From contig JABLUY010000324.1 of the NCBI GenBank assembly GCA_013306675.1, positions 1 to 33,409 on the forward strand: a stretch of DNA of 33,409 nt, in the 5' to 3' direction. Positions 17,941 through 27,085 of this stretch are shown piece after piece (positions within the stretch are counted from its first letter, which is position 1; each line of letters starts with the position of its first letter). Source of the DNA: Thraustochytrium sp. TN22 (Eukaryota > Sar > Bigyra > Thraustochytrida > Thraustochytriidae). The translations under genes and the position numbers were made by a program. A model generated the notes under the pieces. That model was not told where the DNA came from, did no database searches, and saw only the letters and a program-made list of their open reading frames with translations.

Positions 17941-20900
17941 TTAGAGCGCAAACGGGTCCTCCACGGAGCGGCCAAAGCTCACGGAAGCCTCGTTCACGCC
18001 TGAGCCAGTAGCAGACACAAACGGGTTGCTGCCACCTCCCGAAAGGGCGCCCGGGTCGCTCATTTCGTCATCCGAGACCTCGGACTTGCCGTCATTCCCC
18101 TTGTCCCAGCCTTGCGAGTAGCGAATGATGAGCTTGGGCACGAAGATGAGCAGGATGGTGCCTGCTGAGGTGACGAAGATGATGAAGACTTGAAGGATAA
18201 AGGTCACCGTCGGGTCCGTACCGGTGGAGAAAAACACCGGGATGGAGATGGCCAGCACCTCAAAGGCAGCAATCACGGCAATCGTGATGTAGCGGCCCTC
18301 GTTGAACTCGGACGGGATGTTGCGCGAACGAAAGCTGAGGAGGAGGCCATAGGCAAGCGAGAGGCCGCACACGGCGATGATGGGCGCCGCAAAGAGCAGG
18401 GCTTGGTCTGCGCGGCAGACGCCGTAGGACTCAATGACGTTGCCTTCGGAGTCGGTCTTGACGATGAGGCGCTCGTACCTGAGCGGGTCATTGACCCACC
18501 AGACGGCGAAAAGAATCGCGACGACGGCGAAGAGCCCGACTTGGTAGAAGCGCAGCTTGTTGTTGGTGATGTACACCATACGGAGGCGGTCGTCGTTGAA
18601 AACGCGGATCTGGCGCCAGGTCTTGAGCCAGAGAGACGAGTAGATGATTGCGAAGCCCGCTGCGTACAGCGCCGGCGCGATGTTGCAGGCGAGGTTCAGC
18701 ATTGGGCTTGAGGTGGCGGTGCCGGCGTCCGAGAGGTCAAAGATGACCGCATCGCTCTCGTCCGCTAGGTCCACAGCGTCGAGCGGGTCGGGGCCCACGA
18801 AGCCATCGTCCTGGAAGCCGAGGGGGATGATGGCAGATAGCGCGACGATGCCGCCGATGAGGATCTGCTGCAAAAAGGGCGGCGACGAGACGAGCAGCAG
18901 GCGCTTGTCCTTGTTGACCTGCACCCAGATCATCATGGCTACGCAAAAGATGATGGCGAGCGAGGTCAGGATGTACGCGAAGTAGATGAAGCCCGTAGGC
19001 ACCACTTGGGTATCCTCGTTCGGCGTCAGGATGGACGTCTCGCCGCAGCGAATGGACGCCAGGATGTCAAAGAGGTCCTCCTCGACGAGGGTGCCTGAGT
19101 TCAGGTTGTACAGCGCCACGGCGCCCTCTGCGTCCAGTGGCGTGCCCTCTAGGCTGCCGGTGGTCGACTGTCCCAGCACACGGTCGATGAGATCTTGGTA
19201 CAGGAAGCCAATGAAGTACGTGTTTTTCGTGCCGTAGTCCTTGCCTGTCTCGTTGCAGCCGCCGTTCGCTGTGTCCGAAAAGGTCTGGCGAGCGACAACT
19301 TCGATTGTCTCAGTGAGTGGGTAGCAGCCCGCGGCCGACGCATCGCCGTTGTACGCGTGCGTGACCTTGTCATAGGCGGTTGTTCCGTCGAAGCACGCTT
19401 GAATGGAGCTTGTTGACGGCTCGACGTGGTCGCCGGTAGCGTCGACGAGTCTGGCGAAAGCCGTCTCGCCCGGGGTGTTGCCAAGGACCGGCAGATAGCC
19501 GATGCTGTAGAGAGTCGAAACGATGGCACTCTTTTGCGCGTCCAAGGTCTCGACGCAAATGACGCGGCCGGCAAGCGCCGGTTCGGTCGTCGGCTCGCCG
19601 TTCGGGCAAAGGTACGCGGCGAGCGAGTTGTCCCCGAGCACGGAGCTGGCGGCGCCTGTCGCCTTGAGCTGGCTTACGAAGGACCGCTCAAGCTCGTCAG
19701 AAGCCTCGACCACCACGAGGGTGATATCCTCGGCGGGCAGAAGAACGCCTGAGTTGGTGCTTTGGATGCGACTGTCGTCCCATGAGGAGATGGACCCGTC
19801 CAGGATGGACAGCAGAGTCTGAAAGCTCAGCTTGAGGCCGCCGTCAGCAGTGACAGCGCAGTCTGCGGCCGCAATATCGGCCTCGGTCGCGCCACAGAAG
19901 TTCATGAGCGCACCCAGGCCGAGCGCGGCGTACGGGACGCTAATCATTGCATTTCCGTTGGCACATGCAATGTCTGTGGCGCGCAGAGAGCCGAGCACGA
20001 AGGCGATGCCTTCCGAGCAGGCGGCCGCCTCGGCGTCTTCCGTGTCGAGGCTCTCGAAGGCCTCAAAGTCGACGGAGGTCCGCTCCGCCTGGTAGACGAG
20101 CTGGTACTGGCCAAGAATCTTCTCCAAGGAGGCCGCGCCGAAGTAGGAGACCAGCGTGCCGTCCGTGTCGGGCGCCACGTAGACCTCGTTGCCGTCGTAA
20201 AGCAGGTCGCCGCGCAGGCGCTCGAGCACGAGGTCCCGGATGAGCTCCGGCAGCGGCGCAAAGCCAAGTGCCGTAGCCATCGCGCGCGGCACCTCGTTGC
20301 CGTAGAACCATTCGAGGAAATCAAGCAGAGCTTGGCGGTTTGCCAGCGTGGCGCCCTCGCGCACATAGGTCTTGCGCAACACGAAGTACGTGTAGCCCAC
20401 AATGGGCCACGCCTGCGAGCCGCGTGCGTTGCTGATGGTGACCGTGAGCCGCTCCTCGAGCGTCTCATTGCCGCCAAAGTCGAGGCCCTTCTCCACGAGC
20501 GCGTTCGACACCGAGGTGGCGCCCGCCTTGACGGCCGAGCTGCTGCCCTCGGCGCGCAGGCTCGCGAACGAGATGCCGATGGCCTCGGCCTCGCCAAGAA
20601 CCGAGTAGCCAATGGCGCCAGCGTTTGACCCCACGAAACCGGCCACGCCTTCGTTCCCCTGGCGCTTCGCCAAAAATCCTAGGTTGCCAAAGTTGAGCTC
20701 GTAGTCGGTGTTGCTGGAGGAGCTGCCAAACCCTGTCGCATAGTCGTCATTCGCCAGACTCAGCGCCGTCTTGAAGATCTCGCTCGTACCGGAACCGTCC
20801 TCGCGTACCACCACGGTGATGGTGCCCGCATTTGCGAGCGCCGTGGTGATGAGTGCCGCCTTGGCAGCGCCCACGCCATCCGTGTTGAGCGCGACGATCT

Positions 20901-21447
20901 CAGCGTTGTCCCAGCTGGTAATGTTGCCCATGAAGATCTTGGCTAGCACGTCCATGTTGAGCACCAGCTCCTCGTCGTCATCCAACACTGACGAGAGGTC
21001 CGGCAGATTGTAAATGGGCACCACGGCGCCAGCCACGGACGGGTACATTTGCACGTCGCTGTAGCCTGTGTACATGGCGTCGCTCAGAACCGAATCGGAC
21101 CCGGCAAAGTCAAGGATGACGGGCGTCGCCTCGTCCGAGTCGTTGCACTCCGTCACGCCCGTGTCCGCCGCGAAGTAGTCCAAGATCCGGCATTTCCCGC
21201 TCGTCGAGCCCATGCCGGTGTACGACACGTACACCTCGGACGCCACAAAGCGGTACGCAAAGATGGCTTGTTCATACAGCCGCTCCGGAAAGGTGGCGCC
21301 GGCACCGCGCACCACGACGCGGCCATCGGCCGTCGTGCTCACGCGCTCGCCCTCCACGTCCGCTGACGCGAGCTTGCCGGCCGCCTCGGTTGTTATCAGC
21401 GCCGCCAGCGTCGCCGCCAGCAGCGTGGTGGCCGCTGCCGTGCGCAT
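17941..21447 (-). CDS. Class C GPCR with tandem PstS-like ectodomains, 1168 aa
   Basis: Signal peptide at 1-24, then two periplasmic phosphate-binding-protein-like domains (PBP-like, PstS type), then a 7TM_3 core. Domain 1 (about 44-405) keeps the PstS ligand loops: GAGATFP with Thr52, GMGSTSG with Ser81, DFAGSDSVL with Asp118, and REDGSGTSEIF with Arg215, Ser219, Gly220 and Thr221. It also has AWPIVGYTYFVLRK and ALGFAPLP. Domain 2 (about 447-770) keeps the fold landmarks (ILDGSISSWDD, SIGYLPV) but has EASDELE where RxDGSGT should be, so it probably does not bind phosphate the same way. Seven helices lie at about 819-1105. Class C hallmarks are Cys921 at TM3 and Cys1011 in ECL2, LKTWRQIRVF after TM3, and VPKLIIRY after TM7. 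The closest type is GABA-B-like. It is likely a plasma-membrane sensor coupling phosphate or another oxyanion to G proteins; the ligand is inference. Confidence 0.92.
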   Translation of the reverse strand: MRTAAATTLLAATLAALITTEAAGKLASADVEGERVSTTADGRVVVRGAGATFPERLYEQAIFAYRFVASEVYVSYTGMGSTSGKCRILDYFAADTGVTECNDSDEATPVILDFAGSDSVLSDAMYTGYSDVQMYPSVAGAVVPIYNLPDLSSVLDDDEELVLNMDVLAKIFMGNITSWDNAEIVALNTDGVGAAKAALITTALANAGTITVVVREDGSGTSEIFKTALSLANDDYATGFGSSSSNTDYELNFGNLGFLAKRQGNEGVAGFVGSNAGAIGYSVLGEAEAIGISFASLRAEGSSSAVKAGATSVSNALVEKGLDFGGNETLEERLTVTISNARGSQAWPIVGYTYFVLRKTYVREGATLANRQALLDFLEWFYGNEVPRAMATALGFAPLPELIRDLVLERLRGDLLYDGNEVYVAPDTDGTLVSYFGAASLEKILGQYQLVYQAERTSVDFEAFESLDTEDAEAAACSEGIAFVLGSLRATDIACANGNAMISVPYAALGLGALMNFCGATEADIAAADCAVTADGGLKLSFQTLLSILDGSISSWDDSRIQSTNSGVLLPAEDITLVVVEASDELERSFVSQLKATGAASSVLGDNSLAAYLCPNGEPTTEPALAGRVICVETLDAQKSAIVSTLYSIGYLPVLGNTPGETAFARLVDATGDHVEPSTSSIQACFDGTTAYDKVTHAYNGDASAAGCYPLTETIEVVARQTFSDTANGGCNETGKDYGTKNTYFIGFLYQDLIDRVLGQSTTGSLEGTPLDAEGAVALYNLNSGTLVEEDLFDILASIRCGETSILTPNEDTQVVPTGFIYFAYILTSLAIIFCVAMMIWVQVNKDKRLLLVSSPPFLQQILIGGIVALSAIIPLGFQDDGFVGPDPLDAVDLADESDAVIFDLSDAGTATSSPMLNLACNIAPALYAAGFAIIYSSLWLKTWRQIRVFNDDRLRMVYITNNKLRFYQVGLFAVVAILFAVWWVNDPLRYERLIVKTDSEGNVIESYGVCRADQALLFAAPIIAVCGLSLAYGLLLSFRSRNIPSEFNEGRYITIAVIAAFEVLAISIPVFFSTGTDPTVTFILQVFIIFVTSAGTILLIFVPKLIIRYSQGWDKGNDGKSEVSDDEMSDPGALSGGGSNPFVSATGSGVNEASVSFGRSVEDPFAL

Positions 21448-22512
21448 TCTCTTGCCTGCTTGCTTTGCTTCAGCACGCGAGGGACGACGCCTTGCGTCCC
21501 TTGGCCCGCTCCTGTTGCACCAAATCTGGTTTTGCCGCTGCTAGGGCCTACTGCGCGTGCAGAAACGTAGCGCTGCATCTGCACGTGGCCTCGCGGCGTG
21601 GGGGGGAACTCACAACAGTCAGCGGCTCAAGACGAGTCATCTCATCACAAGTCACGTCACGCCGCGCCGCGCCGCGCCGCGCCGCGCCACGCCACGCCAC
21701 GCCGTGCCACGAATAACGTATACGTCCTCGACTCGGTTAGAGCTGGCCGCCAGTGGCCCGCATGGGCGTGCGCCACTGGGGCGTCATCCCTGCGCCTTCT
21801 GCCAGCGGCGCCTGGCCGGATATCGCGCAACTCGGCCGAAGCCCCTCGCCCGCCGGCGCGTGCCGCGGATAGAAGCAGCGCGGGAACCCATCGAATCTTG
21901 GCCGGGGGGCGCGTGGAGGTACGTGCCAGACCGGGAACCACTGCGGCTGCGTCAGCCTGCGTGCCAGTGGCGTGGCGCTGCATGGCGGCGCTGCATGGCA
22001 CGCCCAGCCTGTGGACCGCGGCCCGCCAGCTGATCCTAGGGTCGATGTGAGCGCGCGCAGCCGCCGCATGGACACTGGCGCAGATCAAGACTCGGTGGCT
22101 CGCTCGCCGACGCGCGACTGATCGCTGGCCAACCGGCCCAGGCTCTGCTGCAGCCAGAGCATCTAGAGCCGCAAGAAGGGTTCCGCTTGCCGGGCCTGGC
22201 GCGGCTGCGCACGCACACCGAGTAGGTGCAGCGGGACGCCTGGCTACCTTGGCGGCGCCTGCGGCGCCCAGCAATTCGCCGCAGGCGCTGCGAGAGGAGG
22301 CGAAAGCAGCGTCGCATCGCCGCGACGCCGTCTTGACTTCGGCTAGCTTGCACCGCGAGCCGTGCGCGCGCCAGAGAAAACGCACTGCCAACAGTCCCGG
22401 GGCCGTGCCGCAGACTGCGCGCGGCGCGACGTGACGTGACCCAGCGCCAGGCGAGGCGGGCGCAAAGACGCAAAGACGCAACGGCGGAAAGGCGCGACGC
22501 GTGCTCGGCATC
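21448..22512. promoter_or_regulatory. Divergent region between receptor and kinase genes
   Basis: Within 1065 bp I find no gene I can support. The region holds a CGCCG/CGCCA pentanucleotide array, an inverted pair CCAGTGGC (21750-21757) and GCCACTGG (21772-21779), and TGCCAGTG at 21962-21969. It is long enough for two separate promoters. Confidence 0.5.
21658..21710. repeat. CGCCG/CGCCA pentanucleotide array
   Basis: About ten GCCGC- and GCCAC-type pentamers in tandem, degenerating at the right end, about 210-260 bp upstream of the receptor ATG. Confidence 0.9.
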
Positions 22513-25323
22513 ATGGCGAGCGACCTGGTCGTGCAGAGCGTGGTGACGATGATTGGCAACCTGCGCAATCGCGTGCAGGGCGTGCTGGTGCTCAAGAACC
22601 AGATGAAGACCCTGGACGAGATGCTGGCCGTCATGGAGCAGGTGCTGAGCGAGCGCGGCAGCGAGGCGGTGAGCGGGCTGAACGAACTTGAGTCGCTGGT
22701 GGGCGAGACAGGCGTGGTCTTGGAGGTCTTCACCTCGGACGGCACGGACCGCGTCGTGCTTAAGTTTATCTCGTTCTGGCACAGCGAGGGCGTGAAGCGC
22801 AAGCTGCACAAGCTGTGCTCGCGAATGGTGAGCGTCTTTCTGGAGCTCTCGGTGCCCATGGACTCGAACGAAATCGACCTGCTCAGCAGCCTGGCCAGCG
22901 AGGAGCAGCAGATGCAGGACGAGCGTGCCGACCGCGCACAGCTGGACGAGGAGCTGCCGCTGCTCTTGGACAGCCTGGAAGCCGTCGCGGACCCGGAGCA
23001 GTTCGGTTACCTCAAGGAGGCGCTGGCTGAGGCGCGCGAGGACGGCGAGTACGCGCTTGGCAATGAGGGCGTCAAGTTCGCCATGGCCAACATCGTGCAC
23101 GTGCTGCAGACGGCTGGCGACGAGGAGGAGATGGCGAACCTGCATGGAAACGACCTCCTCGTGGACATGGAGGCAGAGCTGGGGCGCGGCGGCTTCGGCG
23201 TGGTGTTTCTTGGCCGCTACAAGGACGTGCCGTGCGCCGTCAAGATCATTGACATCGGCGACGACGCGGTCTCGGATGCGGCGCGATCGAACCTGCGAAA
23301 CGAGGTCAAGATCTGGCGCGACCTCAAGCACTCGAACATCGTGGAGTTTTACGGCGCCGCCATCGTGGACCACCGCATGCTTATGGCGCTGGAGCTGTGC
23401 GAGTTCTCGCTGGGCGAGGTCATCCACAAGCAGCACGTGAACTTCAGCAAGAACTTCGACTCGTACTGCGCGATTGCGCGCGGCATCTGCCGCGCCGTGG
23501 CCCATTTGCATGCAAATTTCATCATTCACCGTGACATCAAGCCGAGCAACGTGATGCTGAGCCAGAGCATGCAAATGGTCAAGCTGACGGACTTTGGCAT
23601 GTCACTTGCCAAGGAGGAGATCTACGGCAAGGCCATTACGGCCACCATTCGTGGCACGCCCGTCTACATGGCGCCCGAGGTGTGTTTCCCGCCGGCGCAT
23701 TGGACCTTTCGCGCCGACGTGTACTCGCTGGCCATCCTGCTTTGGGAGATGTTCAATGGCGTGCAGCCCTTCGAGGACGAGGCGAACTCGCTGCACATCA
23801 TGCAGCGCGTCGCCATGAACAACGAGCGGCCGCCGCTGAACGAGGACATGCCGCACTGGCTATGGGAGGTTCTCCAGAGCGCCTGGGACCCTGTCCCAGA
23901 GCGCCGCCCCACGGCCGGCATCTTGCTCGCCACGGTTGACAGACACTCCAAGGACGGCAGTCGCACCAGCATGCGCGCCATTGGCGCCATGCTGGCCAAG
24001 TTGCGCCGACGTCCGGGCCGCCCTCGCGCGTCCACGCTCGCGCGTCGCGCTCCGACGCCGGGCTCCGGCGGAGAGTCCGTGCGCACGCAGCGGGAGTTTA
24101 GTCCGCTGCACTCCGGGTCGGGCGCCGCCCTCGGCGGCCTGGCGCCACCGCCTGGGCTCGACCGCCCGCCTCTGCGCGGCGGCAGCTTCTCGGGCAGTGT
24201 ACTGAGTGCGCCTAGCACGGGCCGCGGCTCCTTTATGAGCGTCCTGCCCGCCGAAGTGGTCGAGCCTCTGGATGGCGTGGACGCGCCGCTTGCGCTGGAG
24301 GTGACCGAGATGGATGACGAGGACGACGGCGTTAACCCCGGCTCACTGGAGTTCTACCACGGCACCGACGAGTCCTCGGGCTCCATCGGTACCGCTTCGG
24401 TCAGCCGCAACTACGGCCAAAAGGCGGACGGCCGCGCCAACCTGCTCGCCATCGGCGGCATGTTTGGCATCGAGCTCTGGGACGCGAAAAAGGGCAAGAA
24501 GGTGCGCAGCCTCGGCGGCCACACCGGCGCTGTCTTCGGCATCGCCTTTTCCGCCGATGGCAGCGTGCTCGTGTCCGCCTCTGGCGACAAGACTGTGCGC
24601 GTCTGGGATGCCTCGCGTTTCCGTCTCTCGTCCACGCTGCGCGGCCACAAGGATGGCGTGCACTGCGTCGCCATCTCCAATAACTCCAACATCATCGCCA
24701 GCGGGTCCGCGGACAAGACCATCAAAATTTGGAACCGCGCCAACTCCGAGGTTGTCTTCTCCTTTACCGGTCACACCGACGCCATCTCCGAAGTCGTCTT
24801 CACCAGCGACGAGACGAAGCTCGTCTCCGCTAGCGCCGACAACACTATCCGCGTCTGGTCGCTGCGGGACACTGGTCTCATCACCACTATCGACACCGGT
24901 AGGCCCATCACGAGCCTTGCGGTCTCCGCAGACGGCCAGCGCGCCGTCGTGGCGCAGGCCTCCAAGGTTATCGCCATCTATTCGATCACCGATGGCATCC
25001 TCACCTCCGAGCTCCGCGCACATTCCACCCATGTCAACTACGTCGCTTGGTCCTCGGAGCCCGGCTCCTATATCGCCTCCGCCTCCAGGGGCGGCTCCGT
25101 GCGCGTCTGGTCCTCCACCGAGCTCACGCAACTGCGCCAGCTCACCGGCCACACCTCGCGCTGCGACTTCGTTCGCTTCAGTCCCAAGAATGGCTTCATG
25201 ATCTCCTGCTCGCGCGACCACACGACGCGCATCTGGAACCTCAACACCGGCAAGGATATCAAGGTCATGCAACACGAGGCCACGCCCCTCTGCGCGACCT
25301 TTTCGCCATTCTTCCTCCACTGA
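22513..25323 (+). CDS. MLKL-like helical bundle, protein kinase and WD40 fusion, 936 aa
   Basis: N-terminal region (1-205) is alpha-helical with the pattern of the MLKL N-terminal/HeLo-like four-helix bundle: a helix containing RNRVQGVLVLKNQMKTLDEM, then LVGETGVVLEVF, then FWHSEGVKRKLHKLCSRM. The kinase domain (about 217-478) looks active: glycine loop GRGGFG (224-229), Lys244 (CAVKII), Glu264, HRDIKPSN (Asp341), DFG (Asp360), APE (387-389). It is tyrosine-kinase-like or mixed-lineage in style. A Ser/Pro-rich linker (about 480-625) follows, then about seven WD40 blades (about 630-936) with repeated GH...D...VRVWD units. It could be a signalling kinase whose propeller senses a partner and whose bundle binds membranes or adaptors; this is inference. 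The frame starts at a GTG at 22501, but the first ATG is 22513. Confidence 0.9.
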   Translation: MASDLVVQSVVTMIGNLRNRVQGVLVLKNQMKTLDEMLAVMEQVLSERGSEAVSGLNELESLVGETGVVLEVFTSDGTDRVVLKFISFWHSEGVKRKLHKLCSRMVSVFLELSVPMDSNEIDLLSSLASEEQQMQDERADRAQLDEELPLLLDSLEAVADPEQFGYLKEALAEAREDGEYALGNEGVKFAMANIVHVLQTAGDEEEMANLHGNDLLVDMEAELGRGGFGVVFLGRYKDVPCAVKIIDIGDDAVSDAARSNLRNEVKIWRDLKHSNIVEFYGAAIVDHRMLMALELCEFSLGEVIHKQHVNFSKNFDSYCAIARGICRAVAHLHANFIIHRDIKPSNVMLSQSMQMVKLTDFGMSLAKEEIYGKAITATIRGTPVYMAPEVCFPPAHWTFRADVYSLAILLWEMFNGVQPFEDEANSLHIMQRVAMNNERPPLNEDMPHWLWEVLQSAWDPVPERRPTAGILLATVDRHSKDGSRTSMRAIGAMLAKLRRRPGRPRASTLARRAPTPGSGGESVRTQREFSPLHSGSGAALGGLAPPPGLDRPPLRGGSFSGSVLSAPSTGRGSFMSVLPAEVVEPLDGVDAPLALEVTEMDDEDDGVNPGSLEFYHGTDESSGSIGTASVSRNYGQKADGRANLLAIGGMFGIELWDAKKGKKVRSLGGHTGAVFGIAFSADGSVLVSASGDKTVRVWDASRFRLSSTLRGHKDGVHCVAISNNSNIIASGSADKTIKIWNRANSEVVFSFTGHTDAISEVVFTSDETKLVSASADNTIRVWSLRDTGLITTIDTGRPITSLAVSADGQRAVVAQASKVIAIYSITDGILTSELRAHSTHVNYVAWSSEPGSYIASASRGGSVRVWSSTELTQLRQLTGHTSRCDFVRFSPKNGFMISCSRDHTTRIWNLNTGKDIKVMQHEATPLCATFSPFFLH

Positions 25324-25443
25324 CTGTGAGGAAGGACCTGTACCAAGCTCTGCCCCTTGAACATGCTCATCCGAGCGACCATACTAGCTAGCTGTCTCTG
25401 TTTCCTCACTGCTCATGACCAACCAAATTTCAACTTTCTCTTT

Positions 25444-26244
25444 TCACATGACTCTGGGCTCCAGCTTGGCTGCCTTGGACGACGGGCTCGGCGAGAATTC
25501 CGAGGGCGAGGACATTTCGTCCGCCCGCCTTTTCGGAGCCCGCTGCTGCTTCTGCTGCTTCTGCTGCTGCTCCTGCGCTTCTTTGTCGATAATATCGCGA
25601 ACGCGCTTGAAGGCCTCCGCGGGCCAGGGCTGGACGAGAAAGTTGGCCAGCTCAGGCTTCCTGAGGTTGCTGAAGCCGGGCACATCGATGCAACGAGCCA
25701 GTTCCCTGAGTTCTTCGAGCGTTAATTCGAGAAGAACGTCATCACGAAACTCTCGCGGCGACCTCTTGAGAAGCGTTTCCTCCAGTAGGCTCGAGAGCGC
25801 TGCGGGCGATCGAGCGCTCGAGGCCAGATCCATCATGGCTTCGCTAATCTCCGGCGAGTCATCGATGTCCTTTCTCGCATGGTCGGCAATCCACTTCTTC
25901 GTGCGCTGCACGAGGCTCTCCTTGTTCAGCTTCGAGAGCCCGCTCTCGCCCATGCTCTCCATAAAGAATTTCAGGTCCTCCATCGTAGCATCGCCGATGT
26001 CCACCCGATGCTTTCCTCCCTGCACGCCTCGCAGCGTCGTGCCGTAGTAAACCTTGGTGTCATTTTTATAGTGCACCTTGAGCACGAGCTTCTCCAGCTT
26101 GCACGGGTCCGGTCCGAGCGAGAGGAGCCCCGCCCAGACCGGCTTGTAACCCTTTCCCCATTGCTCAGGCGGCGGAGATGAGTCCAGCGTCGGCGCGGTC
26201 AGTTCGGCCGGGGCGCTTGCTTCCGTAGCTTGTCGCTGCCCCAT
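25444..26244 (-). CDS. Small protein with one copy of a novel SAP-like repeat domain, 266 aa
   Basis: Residues 29-215 form a domain found twice more in the head-to-head neighbour: WGKGYKPVWAGLLSL start, LEKLVLKV, MEDLKFFMESMGESGLSKLN, LVQRTKKWIA, SSARSPAAL, PREFRDDVLLE, and LRKPELANFLVQPWP end. Two stretches (about 88-120 and 176-207) look like helix-extended-loop-helix units of the SAP type, which often bind DNA or RNA; this is by eye only. The C-terminal tail is Gln-rich then basic (APKRRADE, SSKAAKLE), suggesting nuclear location. The frame extends upstream to a TTG at 26265; the first ATG is 26244. Its stop is 120 bp from the kinase gene's stop. No known family recognised. Confidence 0.8.
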   Translation of the reverse strand: MGQRQATEASAPAELTAPTLDSSPPPEQWGKGYKPVWAGLLSLGPDPCKLEKLVLKVHYKNDTKVYYGTTLRGVQGGKHRVDIGDATMEDLKFFMESMGESGLSKLNKESLVQRTKKWIADHARKDIDDSPEISEAMMDLASSARSPAALSSLLEETLLKRSPREFRDDVLLELTLEELRELARCIDVPGFSNLRKPELANFLVQPWPAEAFKRVRDIIDKEAQEQQQKQQKQQRAPKRRADEMSSPSEFSPSPSSKAAKLEPRVM

Positions 26245-27085
26245 ACTTGCGCTCGCAGTCTGCAAATGCTTTGCTTTGCCAACCTCTTCGATTCAAGTCT
26301 GCTTCTGCCTCGCGCCGCGCCCGACACTCTCCGGTGCCACGGGTGGAGTCTGCCAGTCACAACCTAACTAACTAACTTGAACGAGTGCCAGTGCTGCGCC
26401 TGCCAGTGGCGCTGGCACTCACACAACTTGAAATCAGGCTGTCAGGCTGTCAGGTCCGAGTCCGACTCGGTTCGAGTCTGTGCAGCCTGGTGAGTCTGGC
26501 CAGACTGAAGGTGTGCGCGTGGCCGGTGATGAGCGCTAGTGAGTGCTGGCTCGAATCAAGGGCCGCTCAACCTCCAGGCTAACTGTCCAGCGCCAGCGAG
26601 CTGGCAAGTTGGCTAGCTGGCTTCCTTCTGAACGTTGCGACCGTCGTGATCGCTGGTAGCTAGGCGATCTTGCTGCGGCATCACGCGCCGCCGGCCCGAT
26701 TGGCGCTCGAAGTCAGCACTGCACACCTGCCGCGGCACGTGCACCGCGACCGAGCACGTGCTGCTCGCCGCGCAGCGGCGCGCAGCGCGGCGGCGCGCGC
26801 CGCGCGCGGCGCGCAGCGCGCCTGCCATGGCCAGTGGTCGGCGCAAGCTTGCGACGATAGCTCGGAGCCTCGGAAGCTGGCAGCTGGCAAGGCGAGCGTG
26901 GTAGCTGGAGCCAGAACGAGCCAGAGCTGGGGGACGACAGAGCTGAGTTTTGCTTGGCGTGTTGCACTGGCAGTCAAGTTGCGTACCCCCGAGCCTCGCC
27001 CTTCACTGTGACTGCAGTGCAGGATCCGCGAAAGCCAGTGGTAGCGTTAGGAGCAAGGAATGATCTATGGAGCAGGGCCAGCACC
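26245..27085. promoter_or_regulatory. Divergent region between the two novel-domain genes
   Basis: No gene supported in 841 bp. It contains TGCCAGTG at 26386-26393 and 26401-26408, the latter part of a near-palindrome TGCCAG-5nt-CTGGCA (26401-26417), and CACTGGCA at 26965-26972. Other features are a CAGGCTGT repeat near 26434-26454, AACTAACTAACT near 26362-26377, and a CGCG-rich block at 26768-26822. The motif copies lie 120-160 bp from both ATGs, a promoter-like distance. Confidence 0.55.

Noticed and set aside
22036-23574. 512-codon - strand frame opposite the kinase gene
   Set aside because: Antisense to the kinase domain, with His/Leu/Arg-rich noise composition.
26440-26510. tRNA-like GGTTCGAGTC box
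   Set aside because: The flanking bases do not pair as a T-arm and no acceptor or anticodon stem can be formed.
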